The notes beneath the pieces are model-generated. The model was given only the letters and a program-made list of their open reading frames with translations. It ran no database searches and was not told the DNA's origin. Below are positions 15,758-23,949 of a DNA stretch of 64,000 nucleotides, one piece after another. The DNA lies in assembly GCA_002490665.1 (NCBI GenBank), contig DKUL01000049.1, positions 31,193 to 95,192 on the forward strand, read 5' to 3'. Each line of letters begins with the position of its first letter. Position 1 is the first letter of the stretch. The translations under genes and the position numbers were made by a program. This stretch comes from Lachnospiraceae bacterium UBA7205 (GTDB lineage Bacteria; Bacillota; Clostridia; Lachnospirales; Lachnospiraceae).

Positions 15758-17686
15758 TCATCCGTGCGCCTGCGGAAATTCCATGGTAAATTTTGTTCCC
15801 CTGCCCACGGCGGACTCGGCGCTGATGGTGCCCCCCATCTCCGTCACAATGCTGTGGACAATATACAGTCCCAGTCCGGTTCCGTTTTCCCTGTTGTTTG
15901 TGCCCACATAAAAACGACGGAAAACATAGGGCAGCTCTTCTTCCGGGATGCCGCACCCGGTGTCCGCCACACTCACACGGATTTTTTCCCCCTCCATCCC
16001 TGCGGATACAACAATGCTGCCGTTTGGGGGCGTCGCCCGGAGTGCATTGTATATCAGGTTCTCAAAAAGTATGTCAAGCTTTTCCGGCTGCGCCATCAAA
16101 AAGGCATCCTGCGGTGGCGGTTCCACAATAAAATATACCGACTGCACTTCCGCCTCCCCATGGTGGGCGGCATATATTTCCGAAAGCAGCTCCTTTACCG
16201 ACACCAAGACACGCTCCCCCTCTATCCTGTCCAGCGCATTCATGGTGGAAAGCCCCTGGAGCCTGCGCGCCATTTCCCACTGCTTGGCTTCCGCCTGGTC
16301 AAGATAATGCCGCAGCTCCGTGTCCACTCCCACGCCGCTTTTGCGAATCGCCTCAATAAATGCCTGCGTGGCAAACACCGGCGCCTTCAGGTCATGCGCC
16401 ATGTCTGAGAAAAATGCCTTGCGCTCATTCAACAGCTGCGTGACCTCCTCCGTGCGCCTTCTCACCTCTTCTTCCAGATGGTTCGTAAGCGCGTCGTTTT
16501 CCCGCAGAATACGACGGCTGCGCGACACCATCATGTCCCCAAACAGCAGCACCAGCAAAATCCCGCACCACTCAAACTGCCAGAAAAAGCGGATTGGCTC
16601 AAAGCGGTTGGAAAAAATAAGGTTGACAAGCATCCCTGCGCCAAATACAAGACAGGCAGACAGCGTCCAGCGGCTTTCCCAGCCCTGTGCCGTCCCACTC
16701 CGCGCAGCGAAAAACACAGCCACACAGAAAGTAAAAACATAATAGAAATCTGTCAGCTTTGCATGGACAAAGACCGCCCACGGCAGCACCGGAATAAGCA
16801 GCACCAGCGCCAACAGACATAGCGGCAGCGCAAGCAAAACGACCCGCAGCCATCTCCATGCCTTGCCGCAGGCGACACCGGATGCCAGAGCCATGAGCTT
16901 CACCACGCAGAAGCACAGTCCGTACAGTGCCAAGCCCTGAGCCAGAAACCAGTATTGCACCACAGGCAGGCAATAAAAAGCAGAAAAAAGAAAGACAAAA
17001 TGACGGCACATATAAAATGCATAGCAACAGCACAGCAGTGCAAACCATCGGGCGAGACTCCCTCCTGTCCGCCACAGGCAGAGCGTAAATACCGCCAGCG
17101 TCAATGGCAGCAATAAGGCAAGCGCATAGGCAAAATTCTGCACGCTGTTTACCCGCAGGAGTGTCTCGACAGTGCCAAGCGCAGGGGGAAAATACATCCC
17201 GCTATAGTACCCCTGTTCCGACGAGGTCTCCACTTCCAGCACGTGATCCCCCGGTGTCAGCAGGAACACAGCCCGCCCGCTGCCGATTCCCCGGGCAATC
17301 CGGTTTCCGTCCAGAAAAATGGCAAATTCCGAGGACAGCTGCCAAAAATCCGTTTCCACAATCCGGGACGCCCCGTCATAGCGGAGCGTGAGCTGGTAAT
17401 GCGCCTTTCCATGCGGTGATACTGACAAATCCCCACGCTGAAGATTGGAAAATTCGCCAATCCAGACAGGCTTTTGTGTGACGCGTCCATCTGTGAGCAG
17501 CCAGCCATCAATTAAAAAAACGGGATTCCCCTCCTCCAGGTTCTCTTCCTCCAGCTGTATGATGCCCGACTTTCCATAGGGAGGCGGCGACTGGTACTTG
17601 TTGTCCCGGTAAAAAAGCAACGCAAAAAAGACTGCCAGCGCAGTCAGCATAACAAACAGATGCCGCCAGACTTTCTGCTGCCCCAT
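15758..17686 (-). CDS. Sensor histidine kinase with extracellular sensor and multi-TM region
   Basis: 642 residues. An N-terminal helix (about 10-27), an extracellular beta-rich sensor (about 30-185), then about seven transmembrane helices (190-385) as in 7TMR-DISM receptors. A coiled coil leads to HisKA with His431 in SDMAHDLKAP and HATPase_c with NLIYNALRATPPNG, DTGCGIPEEE and GTGLGLYIV. The catalytic core is of the classic OmpR-partner kind, fitting the wHTH half of the fused regulator encoded 11 bases upstream. Start MGQQKVW follows AGGAGG. Signal unknown. Confidence 0.9.
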   Translation of the reverse strand: MGQQKVWRHLFVMLTALAVFFALLFYRDNKYQSPPPYGKSGIIQLEEENLEEGNPVFLIDGWLLTDGRVTQKPVWIGEFSNLQRGDLSVSPHGKAHYQLTLRYDGASRIVETDFWQLSSEFAIFLDGNRIARGIGSGRAVFLLTPGDHVLEVETSSEQGYYSGMYFPPALGTVETLLRVNSVQNFAYALALLLPLTLAVFTLCLWRTGGSLARWFALLCCCYAFYMCRHFVFLFSAFYCLPVVQYWFLAQGLALYGLCFCVVKLMALASGVACGKAWRWLRVVLLALPLCLLALVLLIPVLPWAVFVHAKLTDFYYVFTFCVAVFFAARSGTAQGWESRWTLSACLVFGAGMLVNLIFSNRFEPIRFFWQFEWCGILLVLLFGDMMVSRSRRILRENDALTNHLEEEVRRRTEEVTQLLNERKAFFSDMAHDLKAPVFATQAFIEAIRKSGVGVDTELRHYLDQAEAKQWEMARRLQGLSTMNALDRIEGERVLVSVKELLSEIYAAHHGEAEVQSVYFIVEPPPQDAFLMAQPEKLDILFENLIYNALRATPPNGSIVVSAGMEGEKIRVSVADTGCGIPEEELPYVFRRFYVGTNNRENGTGLGLYIVHSIVTEMGGTISAESAVGRGTKFTMEFPQAHG

Positions 17687-17697
17687 ATGCCTACCTC

Positions 17698-19152
17698 CTA
17701 TGCATCCTCCGAAACAAACCGGTAACCCTGCCCCCAGACAGACTCAATAAAATGATGTCCGCACGCCTTTTCCAGCTTTCTCCGAAGCCGGGACATATGC
17801 ATCTGCACCATCTGTCCGTCATCCCAGGGCTGCCCGCACCAGACCATGCCAAAAATCTCCTCCGGCGAAAAAATGCGTCCTGCATTTTTCATGAGAAGCA
17901 ATAAAATATCAAACTCCGTCGGCGCAAGACACAGTTCCTTCCCATCAACCTGTACTTTGCGCCCTGCCAAATCCAGAAGAAGGGAACCATGGCAATACCG
18001 CGTGCGCCCGGATGCCGCCAGCTTCATGCGCGTTTCCACCTTTGCCCAGAAGAGTTCGGCAGGCGTATTCTTGGTAATATAATCAATCCCGCCGGCTGCA
18101 AACCCTTCCAGCTGCCTGTCCGTCTCCGTAACGCAGCTCAGAAAAATAACCGGTGTACGTGATATCCGATGAAGCGCTTCACAGAGGGAAAAGCCGTCCC
18201 TGTCCGGAAGCATCACATCCAGCAGCACACAGTCGCAGCGCCAGGATGCCATAAGGAGCACGGCATCATCGCCATTTTCCGCAGTCCGGATAATGCATCC
18301 ATGACTCCGCAGAATATCCCCCCAGAAAATGCGCTCCTCAGGGTCATCATCCACCAGCAGAATCCGCCATAGTTCACCAAGCTGTTCCGGATTTCTGGAA
18401 AATTCCCCCAGCTGCGTATCATGTCCGGAGGCGGCTGTCTCTGCCCGGTGCAAAAAATCCATATAAATATCCCGAACCTGACTGCGCCGCAGCCTAGAGA
18501 CCGGAATGCGGCATCCGCTTGCTGTCACAATACAGCCGGCGTCCATTGCCTGGACATAGTTCATGTTGACAAGATATGACCGGTGTGGTTTTATAAATTC
18601 CTGCCTGTCCAAAAGCTGCCGCTCAAAATCCCCCATGGCAGCGGTCACATCCCGAACCGTGCTGTCTGACAGATGGAAAAACACCGTTTTGTCAATCACT
18701 TCCACATATTCAATCCTTGAAAAGGATATCCTGGTAATCCCATCCCGGCTTTTCAGCAGGACTCCCTGTTCCGGCTGCATGGGCAGCTCCCCCGCCACCC
18801 TGTCCAGAAGCGGAAAGAGCGAACCGGCATCCGCAGGCTTTAGCAGATAGTGATACGCCTCCACGCTGTAACCCTCCATGGCAAATTCCGGCGATGCGGA
18901 TATAAAAACAAGCTTCACATCCTTATCCAGTTCCCTCAGCTCCTGTGCCGCCTGCAGCCCGCTTATCCCCGGCATCAGTATATCCAGCAGGACAAGGTCA
19001 TATTCGCCGCCCCGCATTTCGCACAGAAAATCAGTGCCATTATGAAAAACGCGGCAGTCCACGTTTATCCCGCGTTTTAACCGGTATTCCGCAATCAGCC
19101 CGGAGAGATGGGCAAGCTCCCATTCATCATCGTCACATATTGCTATCCGCAT
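17698..19152 (-). CDS. Fused double response regulator: REC-LytTR-REC-wHTH
   Basis: 484 residues in one uninterrupted frame. REC1 (1-120): acidic CDDD at 6-9, acceptor Asp57, Lys105. LytTR DNA-binding domain (about 130-232): KPHRSYLVNMNYVQ. A linker (233-261) leads to REC2 (262-378): VDDD at 267-270, acceptor Asp312 in LLDVMLP, Ser339, Lys361. An OmpR/PhoB winged helix (385-482) shows LAPTEFDILLLL and SVWGQGYRFV. So two complete regulators, a LytTR type and an OmpR type, are joined head to tail with all phosphorylation residues kept. The neighbouring kinase is HisKA type. Either half could act on its own sites, or the protein could integrate two inputs. No stop codon separates the halves. Confidence 0.92.
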   Translation of the reverse strand: MRIAICDDDEWELAHLSGLIAEYRLKRGINVDCRVFHNGTDFLCEMRGGEYDLVLLDILMPGISGLQAAQELRELDKDVKLVFISASPEFAMEGYSVEAYHYLLKPADAGSLFPLLDRVAGELPMQPEQGVLLKSRDGITRISFSRIEYVEVIDKTVFFHLSDSTVRDVTAAMGDFERQLLDRQEFIKPHRSYLVNMNYVQAMDAGCIVTASGCRIPVSRLRRSQVRDIYMDFLHRAETAASGHDTQLGEFSRNPEQLGELWRILLVDDDPEERIFWGDILRSHGCIIRTAENGDDAVLLMASWRCDCVLLDVMLPDRDGFSLCEALHRISRTPVIFLSCVTETDRQLEGFAAGGIDYITKNTPAELFWAKVETRMKLAASGRTRYCHGSLLLDLAGRKVQVDGKELCLAPTEFDILLLLMKNAGRIFSPEEIFGMVWCGQPWDDGQMVQMHMSRLRRKLEKACGHHFIESVWGQGYRFVSEDA

Positions 19153-19212
19153 TGTTCAGCCCTCACTTTCGTGGAAACCCCATATTTCCTAACTATCCTA
19201 CCACAGTCCGGC

Positions 19213-19241
19213 TTATAAATCCAGTGAACAGGCATAATCAA
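19213..19241 (-). promoter_or_regulatory. Promoter of the fused regulator and kinase operon
   Basis: On the minus strand TTGATT (19241-19236) and TTATAA (19218-19213) are 17 bases apart, about 60 bases before the start codon at 19152. Confidence 0.55.
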
Positions 19242-19242
19242 A

Positions 19243-19275
19243 TAAAGCCGGTCCTGCATTGACCAGCTTTATCCT
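19243..19275 (-). terminator. Terminator of the lipoprotein gene
   Basis: TAAAGCTGGTC pairs with GACCGGCTTTA around a seven-base loop (one mismatch), followed on the minus strand by TTTGATT. It ends the lipoprotein transcript just before the promoter of the fused regulator. Confidence 0.7.
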
Positions 19276-19330
19276 TATTTGTCGTTTTCTATGTATCCGG
19301 AGCTGTCAGCAAATATCTGTTAACAATTCC

Positions 19331-19972
19331 TTACTCCTCCAGCAAAGCCGCTGCCGTACCCATGAAGACAATCGTCTCGTCTGCCGTAAGGTACTGTCCT
19401 TCATATATCTCCCCGGCGGCATTCAGGATGTAAACCTCACCGCTGTCTGTCTCGCCAAAGCCAATGTCAAACACCTCGTCGGTATAGACATCCGAGACAT
19501 TCATTACGGACCAAGTGATTCCATCCTCGTCTGTCTCACTGTCAGCCGTATAGGGTCCGCAGATTACATCGCCGCTGCCGTCAGATTCAAATACAAACAT
19601 GGAAGCCATCGGCGTTCCCGAAGGCTCCGTAAACAATGAAACGACAAGCTCCGTGCCATCCTCATTTACGGCGTAGACACCGGCGCTAATCATATCCGTC
19701 GTGACATCAAGGAGTGTAAATTCCCCATCCGCGCTGCTGTCTGCATCGCCGTCATCAGCTGTCACGGCTTCGCTCTGCACTTCCGGTTCCGTCTTGGCTT
19801 CTGCCGCAGGCGCTTCCGATTTTGTTTCTGCCTTAGTCTCTGCCGCGGGCGCGGGTGTTTCTGTCCTGGTCTGTGACGCCGGTGCGGAAGCTTCCTTCTT
19901 ACCGCCGCATGCCGTAGTCAATGATGCCACCATCACAGCAGTCAATATTATTGAGACAAATTTCTTTTTCAT
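19331..19972 (-). CDS. Secreted lipoprotein in the LytTR regulon
   Basis: 213 residues. A type II signal peptide ends in the lipobox LTTAC with the lipid-bearing Cys22. An Ala/Glu/Thr/Lys-rich flexible linker (25-75) precedes a C-terminal domain (about 80-213). That domain shows a pattern similar to the C-terminal half of the LysM protein at 14844-15587 (a GVYAV strand, GP-T-DSETD turn, and a late IGFGETDSGE strand). Function is unknown; both proteins sit outside the membrane and both promoters carry the same paired sites. The start MKKKF follows GGAGGAAAAG. Confidence 0.83.
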   Translation of the reverse strand: MKKKFVSIILTAVMVASLTTACGGKKEASAPASQTRTETPAPAAETKAETKSEAPAAEAKTEPEVQSEAVTADDGDADSSADGEFTLLDVTTDMISAGVYAVNEDGTELVVSLFTEPSGTPMASMFVFESDGSGDVICGPYTADSETDEDGITWSVMNVSDVYTDEVFDIGFGETDSGEVYILNAAGEIYEGQYLTADETIVFMGTAAALLEE

Positions 19973-20045
19973 ACTTTTCCTCCATTTTCATGTTTTGGGA
20001 ACTGTTCACAAGTTCCTTATCCCTATAATAAATTGCTACTAGTAT

Positions 20046-20115
20046 AGTGTACATCCGCACCCGGTATCATTGACTGTTTTGTCACGAATCGACCCAAAAC
20101 TGCACTCAATCGACA
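20046..20115 (-). promoter_or_regulatory. LytTR-type tandem site and promoter of the lipoprotein gene
   Basis: On the minus strand TGTCGATTG (20115-20107) and GGTCGATTC (20094-20086) are direct repeats 21 bases apart, with TACACT (20051-20046) 34 bases downstream and an overlapping TATACT five bases later. It begins about 15 bases beyond the stop of the SEDS gene. Confidence 0.75.
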
Positions 20116-20129
20116 ATCATGACCATAGC

Positions 20130-21440
20130 CTACTCTTTTTCCAGCTTTACGCGCAGATGCCATCTTGCGCGCTGTTCCTGTGCCCCCAAGGGCAGCACCT
20201 TTTCATAGCGGTGGACGCTTAAAATCAGCCCGATTAATACGGAATACACAAGCGCCACACTGCCGCCAAACGTGACAAACGGGATGGAGACCGTGGTCAT
20301 TGGCAGAAGTCCCAGGTTGACAAGAATCCCCTCCAGGCAGTTTGCGGCAAAGACAAGGAAGCAGGAAGCCGACACCAGCATACCAAGCTGGTTTTTCTGG
20401 CTCTGCACAATTTTTATGACGCCCACTGCAAAGACAATAAACAGCAGCAGCAGGACAATTCCGGCAATCAGCCCATATTCATGCATCAGGCGCAGCAAAA
20501 CCAGGTTGCTTCCGTAATCAGAAAGGGCATAAACCGTCTCATTTCCCTTTCCCACGAAATGTGAGCTTCCCAGAATCGTGTCAATCGCGGTATAAATGTA
20601 TCCTGCCGACTGATTGTATTCTCCCCGGTGAAGAAAGGCAAGAATGCGTTCCTTCCGGAATCCTCCCTCCATAAAACACAGCGCCAGGGCTGGTACAAGA
20701 ACCGGCAGCATCCCCAGCGCAGCGATCACAAAGACAGTACCTCTCTGGCGAATCCGAAACATACCTTTTCTGACTGCCAGAAGCAGTGTGGCAAGCAATA
20801 TCAGAAAAATATTCAGTCCAATGATTACACTGCTGCCAAATCGGGCAGCAAGGCAGCTTGTCAGGAAAACCAGCCCCATTCCTACTCCAACCGCACCATA
20901 GCTCCCGCCGCGCAGGCGGTACAGAATGCCTGCAAATACCGGGACATAAAGATATACCAGGACTGCCAGTGCCGGTATCCTTCCGTTCACTTGCCGAAGC
21001 GTCATGCCACATATGAAAAATAGGGCTGTCAGCAGGATGTAGGCAAGGGATCCGAACCGTCCAATCACGCTGTAGTCAATAAAATTCACTGCCAGTATCA
21101 CTGCCATGCCCGCTGCCGTAAAAATGCACTGCCTGCTCACAATCGTGGACATCCCATAAATGCTGTACATCACAAGCAGCCCTGCCATCGTCAGCACAAA
21201 CGTAACCAGTATCAGTTTCCAGTTCATCTGCGGCCGATGTATCCGGTCAAGCGACACGCCGATTTCCACCGGATCCCCCATTTCATGCACTGCCATCTCG
21301 ACTGCCTGGTCATGTTCCATGCCTGTTTCCTCAAACGCCGCTGCCTGATCCAAAATATGGTCGGACACCTCGCGCGCCACCCCTTCGCGCGCCTTCACGC
21401 ACCGCATCTGCTCCGTCAGCCTCTTTATAAATTCATTCAT
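20130..21440 (-). CDS. SEDS-family protein (FtsW/RodA-like) with permease-prefix domain
   Basis: 436 residues. The N-terminal 75 residues form a soluble helical domain (AREVSDHILDQ...MGDPVEIG) of the permease-prefix type often encoded next to PadR regulators. About ten transmembrane helices follow. The FtsW/RodA/SpoVE signature is seen near the end as LPMTTVSIPFVTFGGS, and the loop LSDYGSNLVLLRLMHEYG corresponds to the Asp-containing loop of SEDS glycosyltransferases. SEDS proteins polymerise lipid II into peptidoglycan; this one is probably a specialised paralogue rather than the housekeeping copy, as no division genes are nearby. It is 13 bases downstream of a PadR gene and so likely induced when PadR is released. 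Confidence 0.87.
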   Translation of the reverse strand: MNEFIKRLTEQMRCVKAREGVAREVSDHILDQAAAFEETGMEHDQAVEMAVHEMGDPVEIGVSLDRIHRPQMNWKLILVTFVLTMAGLLVMYSIYGMSTIVSRQCIFTAAGMAVILAVNFIDYSVIGRFGSLAYILLTALFFICGMTLRQVNGRIPALAVLVYLYVPVFAGILYRLRGGSYGAVGVGMGLVFLTSCLAARFGSSVIIGLNIFLILLATLLLAVRKGMFRIRQRGTVFVIAALGMLPVLVPALALCFMEGGFRKERILAFLHRGEYNQSAGYIYTAIDTILGSSHFVGKGNETVYALSDYGSNLVLLRLMHEYGLIAGIVLLLLFIVFAVGVIKIVQSQKNQLGMLVSASCFLVFAANCLEGILVNLGLLPMTTVSIPFVTFGGSVALVYSVLIGLILSVHRYEKVLPLGAQEQRARWHLRVKLEKE

Positions 21441-21453
21441 TTCAGTGCCCCCC

Positions 21454-21783
21454 TTATGCCATTGCGCAGAGCACGTCCAGGACTGCCGTCTGATACGTCT
21501 GCCATTCTTCTTTCTTTGATTTTAGAAATTTCTTTCCGTTTTTTGTAATGCTGTAGTACTTGCGGGTTTTGCCGCCGGCTTCCTTTTCATAGGAAGTCAG
21601 GTAATTTTTCTCCTCAAGGGAATGGAGCAGCGGATAGAGCGTTCCCGCTTTCAGAGTAAAAACATTCTTTGATTTCTTTTCCAGTGTTTCAATCATTTCG
21701 TAGCCGTACATATCCTTGTCCTCCAGTAAACGGAGAATCAGCATGGAGGTACTGCCCGAAACCAGTGACTTGTCAATTGCCAT
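21454..21783 (-). CDS. PadR-family transcriptional repressor
   Basis: 109 residues. The PadR winged helix spans the whole protein (LILRLLEDKDMYGYEMIETL, then LKAGTLYPLLHSLEEKNYL and the wing GGKTRKYYSIT). Start ATG at 21783 is chosen because AAAGGAA lies about ten bases before it; an ATG nine bases earlier is too close. PadR proteins of this two-gene type repress their own operon. Two inverted repeats over the promoter at 21899-21954 are the likely operators, and the controlled partner is the SEDS protein downstream. Confidence 0.92.
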   Translation of the reverse strand: MAIDKSLVSGSTSMLILRLLEDKDMYGYEMIETLEKKSKNVFTLKAGTLYPLLHSLEEKNYLTSYEKEAGGKTRKYYSITKNGKKFLKSKKEEWQTYQTAVLDVLCAMA

Positions 21784-21899
21784 TTGCATCATTTCCTTTC
21801 TGAAAGGTAACAGCCCGGCTTCCTGCTGAAGGCATCAATCCATGCAACATCCTAAGCCAAACCGTTCCTTGTTATATAGTGTCATGGTTAACAGGTTGC

Positions 21900-21954
21900 T
21901 ATATAGATAATCTATATACATTTACATTATATATAGATTATCTATATATGTCAA
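21900..21954 (-). promoter_or_regulatory. PadR operon promoter with two overlapping operators
   Basis: Perfect TTGACA (21954-21949) and TATAAT (21931-21926) with 17 bases between. The spacer holds an inverted repeat with ATATAGAT/ATCTATAT arms, and a second copy, ATATAGATAATCTATAT, lies over the start of transcription (21901-21917). A repressor on either would block polymerase. Confidence 0.85.
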
Positions 21955-22016
21955 CAGCATTTTAACATCCGACACCCATCTAACACCTTTACGCTGGAAA
22001 TGATGTGTATGGCTTC

Positions 22017-22514
22017 TTAACATTTTATATCCACTTTTTTGTCACCGGACTCGGCAGCCGCCTCAATTAACACTGGCTTTCCCTCACTGGTATACATTTT
22101 TACATCAGCAGATTCCGCAGCCGCAGCATCCGCTTCCTCTATCTGTGAATTGTTTTTGAGGGATACTTTGCCTTCCTCACTGATTGTTACATTATCCTCC
22201 TTCGGGGTATCCGGCTTATTATTCTCCTGTACTTTTTCCACATATTCCTTTGTCTCTTTCCTGCGCTCAAGAGCCTGCTGACGCCTGGCTTCCTGTTCCC
22301 TGCGTTCTTCTTCCAGCTCTTTGGGAAGCGCTTCCTGTGCCCTGTCACTACACTCCTGTGCCTTGTCCTGATACTCTCTGACATAGCCCATGGCTCGCTT
22401 CATTGTCTCGGTATCTCCCCTAAGCTCTGCCTCCTTAAATACACGCATTGGTGTCCGTGATATTTTCGTGTTGATACTTGCCCCAATCAGTCCTTCCATG
22501 CTTCCTGCTTTCAT
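22017..22514 (-). CDS. Hypothetical coiled-coil protein
   Basis: 165 residues from MKAGSMEGLIGAS. The N-terminus (1-45) is neutral to basic. A long Glu/Arg/Gln-rich helix (about 40-105) is very likely a coiled coil, and the C-terminus (105-165) is Asn/Ser/Ala/Glu-rich and likely disordered, ending VDIKC. No signal peptide or membrane segment. The start could also lie at 22526; the ribosome site AAAGGG is not ideally placed for either. It follows the AgrC/AgrA-like pair on the same strand after about 120 bases that include an inverted repeat. No family is recognised. Confidence 0.65.
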   Translation of the reverse strand: MKAGSMEGLIGASINTKISRTPMRVFKEAELRGDTETMKRAMGYVREYQDKAQECSDRAQEALPKELEEERREQEARRQQALERRKETKEYVEKVQENNKPDTPKEDNVTISEEGKVSLKNNSQIEEADAAAAESADVKMYTSEGKPVLIEAAAESGDKKVDIKC

Positions 22515-22543
22515 ATAAATCACCATTCCCTTTCCATAATATT

Positions 22544-22586
22544 TTTCAAATGATATGTCGTGAATATAACAACGTATCATTTGAAA
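22544..22586. repeat. Inverted repeat upstream of the coiled-coil gene
   Basis: Perfect 12-base arms TTTCAAATGATA and TATCATTTGAAA flank 19 bases. Part of one arm, CGTATCATTTGA, recurs exactly at 24765-24776 upstream of the response regulator gene, in the same orientation. It is likely an operator rather than a terminator, as no T tract follows. Confidence 0.6.
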
Positions 22587-22635
22587 TGATTTCGGCAGCA
22601 GAGAAGTCATATATTATAAAAATGGCATATTCGGT

Positions 22636-23949
22636 TTATTTCATGTCATATACGGCAACCGGCAGCATAATGGAAATGTCAAAAACGGCGCCTTTGATTT
22701 CAATATCCATTATCCCGCTTTCTTTTTGCACGATTTTATTTACGTTGGTAAGCCCGGTGCCCCAGTCATCCATCCCGAAGGCTTTTTGTCTGCCATCAGG
22801 CGCCATTGTGTTTTTTACATTAATGATTAAGTTTCTTTTTACTATCCCCGCCTGGACAAGGATATTCCGTTCTTCCGAAACTTCTGCGGCTTTTATGGCA
22901 TTATCAAGGATATTGCCCCATATGATGCATAAATCGTACTCATCAATCATCAGCGGTTTTGAAATCGTTACGCTGCAGTCAAACTTTATATTTTTTTGCC
23001 GGGCCGCCTGCTTTTTGGTATTGACAATGGCATCCACGACACTGTTTCCCGTTTCGATGTCCTCTTCCCCAATCATCCCCGCATTGCAAAGCTTTAATAA
23101 ATATTCTTTCAGCTTATCCCATTCTTCATGCCCCGCAAGGGTCGACAGACTTATCAGATGGTTTTTCAGGTCATGCCTTATATCCGCCTGTTTCCTGTAC
23201 TGCTCCAATAGTTCCTGATAGCGGCTGATTTCCATTTTACGAAGGTTGTCTATGGTGAGATACCCGATCAGCCTATTTATCCCAAACAGCAGCGACAGAC
23301 ATATTATCATGCAAAGCGCGGATAAAACAAGTACTTCTAAATGTGTCAAAATTTCGTTGTAGGTGGTATTCCAATATTCCGCCCCGCTGCCATTTGAAAC
23401 CATGACAATGCCCTGCGTGATCCCGAAACCGCACACATCCATCAAAAACAGCAGCACACATGAGACAGTGAACAGGATTTTACCACTTCCATGCAGAAAA
23501 TTTCCTTCAGCAAGTTTCGTCCTGTCAAAAAGCAGATACATGCAAACTGCGGGTATCACAATAGAAAGTATCGTTATGGAAGATACATCTTCTCTGCCCG
23601 GTTTTGCGAAGATGATAGCACCAATTGACAATACGGATGACGTGCCATTCCATGCAAATTCCCAGACAGCAATCAGGACACTTGAAAAGCCTGATTTTTC
23701 CCAACGGTTTCCACGAAAAATCAGGAAAAAGAATAGAATAAGCAATAACTGCTGTACAACGGACCGAGCCATGTAATTGTCTTTTAGAAAATTTCCCATA
23801 ATCGTAAGCAGTCCCAAAAAGCAAATATATTGACCTGCGACAGCCTTCTTTTTTGGAAAAAACATGCTGCCCAATTTATCCAGACCCACAAGCCGTATCG
23901 TATGCATGACGATATTTAAAACAAATAACATGTCTATTTCAACACGCAT
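22636..23949 (-). CDS. AgrC-like sensor kinase (GHKL type)
   Basis: 437 residues. Six or seven transmembrane helices (about 1-205) form the sensor. A dimerisation helix carries the acceptor His in DIRHDLKNHLISL, followed by an HATPase domain with NILDNAIKAAE and DWGTGLTNVNKI. This is the layout of peptide-sensing kinases such as AgrC and VirS. The start ATG shares one base with the regulator stop (TGATG), so translation is coupled. No AgrB/AgrD peptide genes are nearby, so the signal is unknown. Confidence 0.88.
   Translation of the reverse strand: MRVEIDMLFVLNIVMHTIRLVGLDKLGSMFFPKKKAVAGQYICFLGLLTIMGNFLKDNYMARSVVQQLLLILFFFLIFRGNRWEKSGFSSVLIAVWEFAWNGTSSVLSIGAIIFAKPGREDVSSITILSIVIPAVCMYLLFDRTKLAEGNFLHGSGKILFTVSCVLLFLMDVCGFGITQGIVMVSNGSGAEYWNTTYNEILTHLEVLVLSALCMIICLSLLFGINRLIGYLTIDNLRKMEISRYQELLEQYRKQADIRHDLKNHLISLSTLAGHEEWDKLKEYLLKLCNAGMIGEEDIETGNSVVDAIVNTKKQAARQKNIKFDCSVTISKPLMIDEYDLCIIWGNILDNAIKAAEVSEERNILVQAGIVKRNLIINVKNTMAPDGRQKAFGMDDWGTGLTNVNKIVQKESGIMDIEIKGAVFDISIMLPVAVYDMK

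Noticed and set aside
21900..21954. AT-rich inverted repeats as an origin or a terminator
   Set aside because: They coincide with perfect promoter hexamers before a PadR gene, which explains them better.
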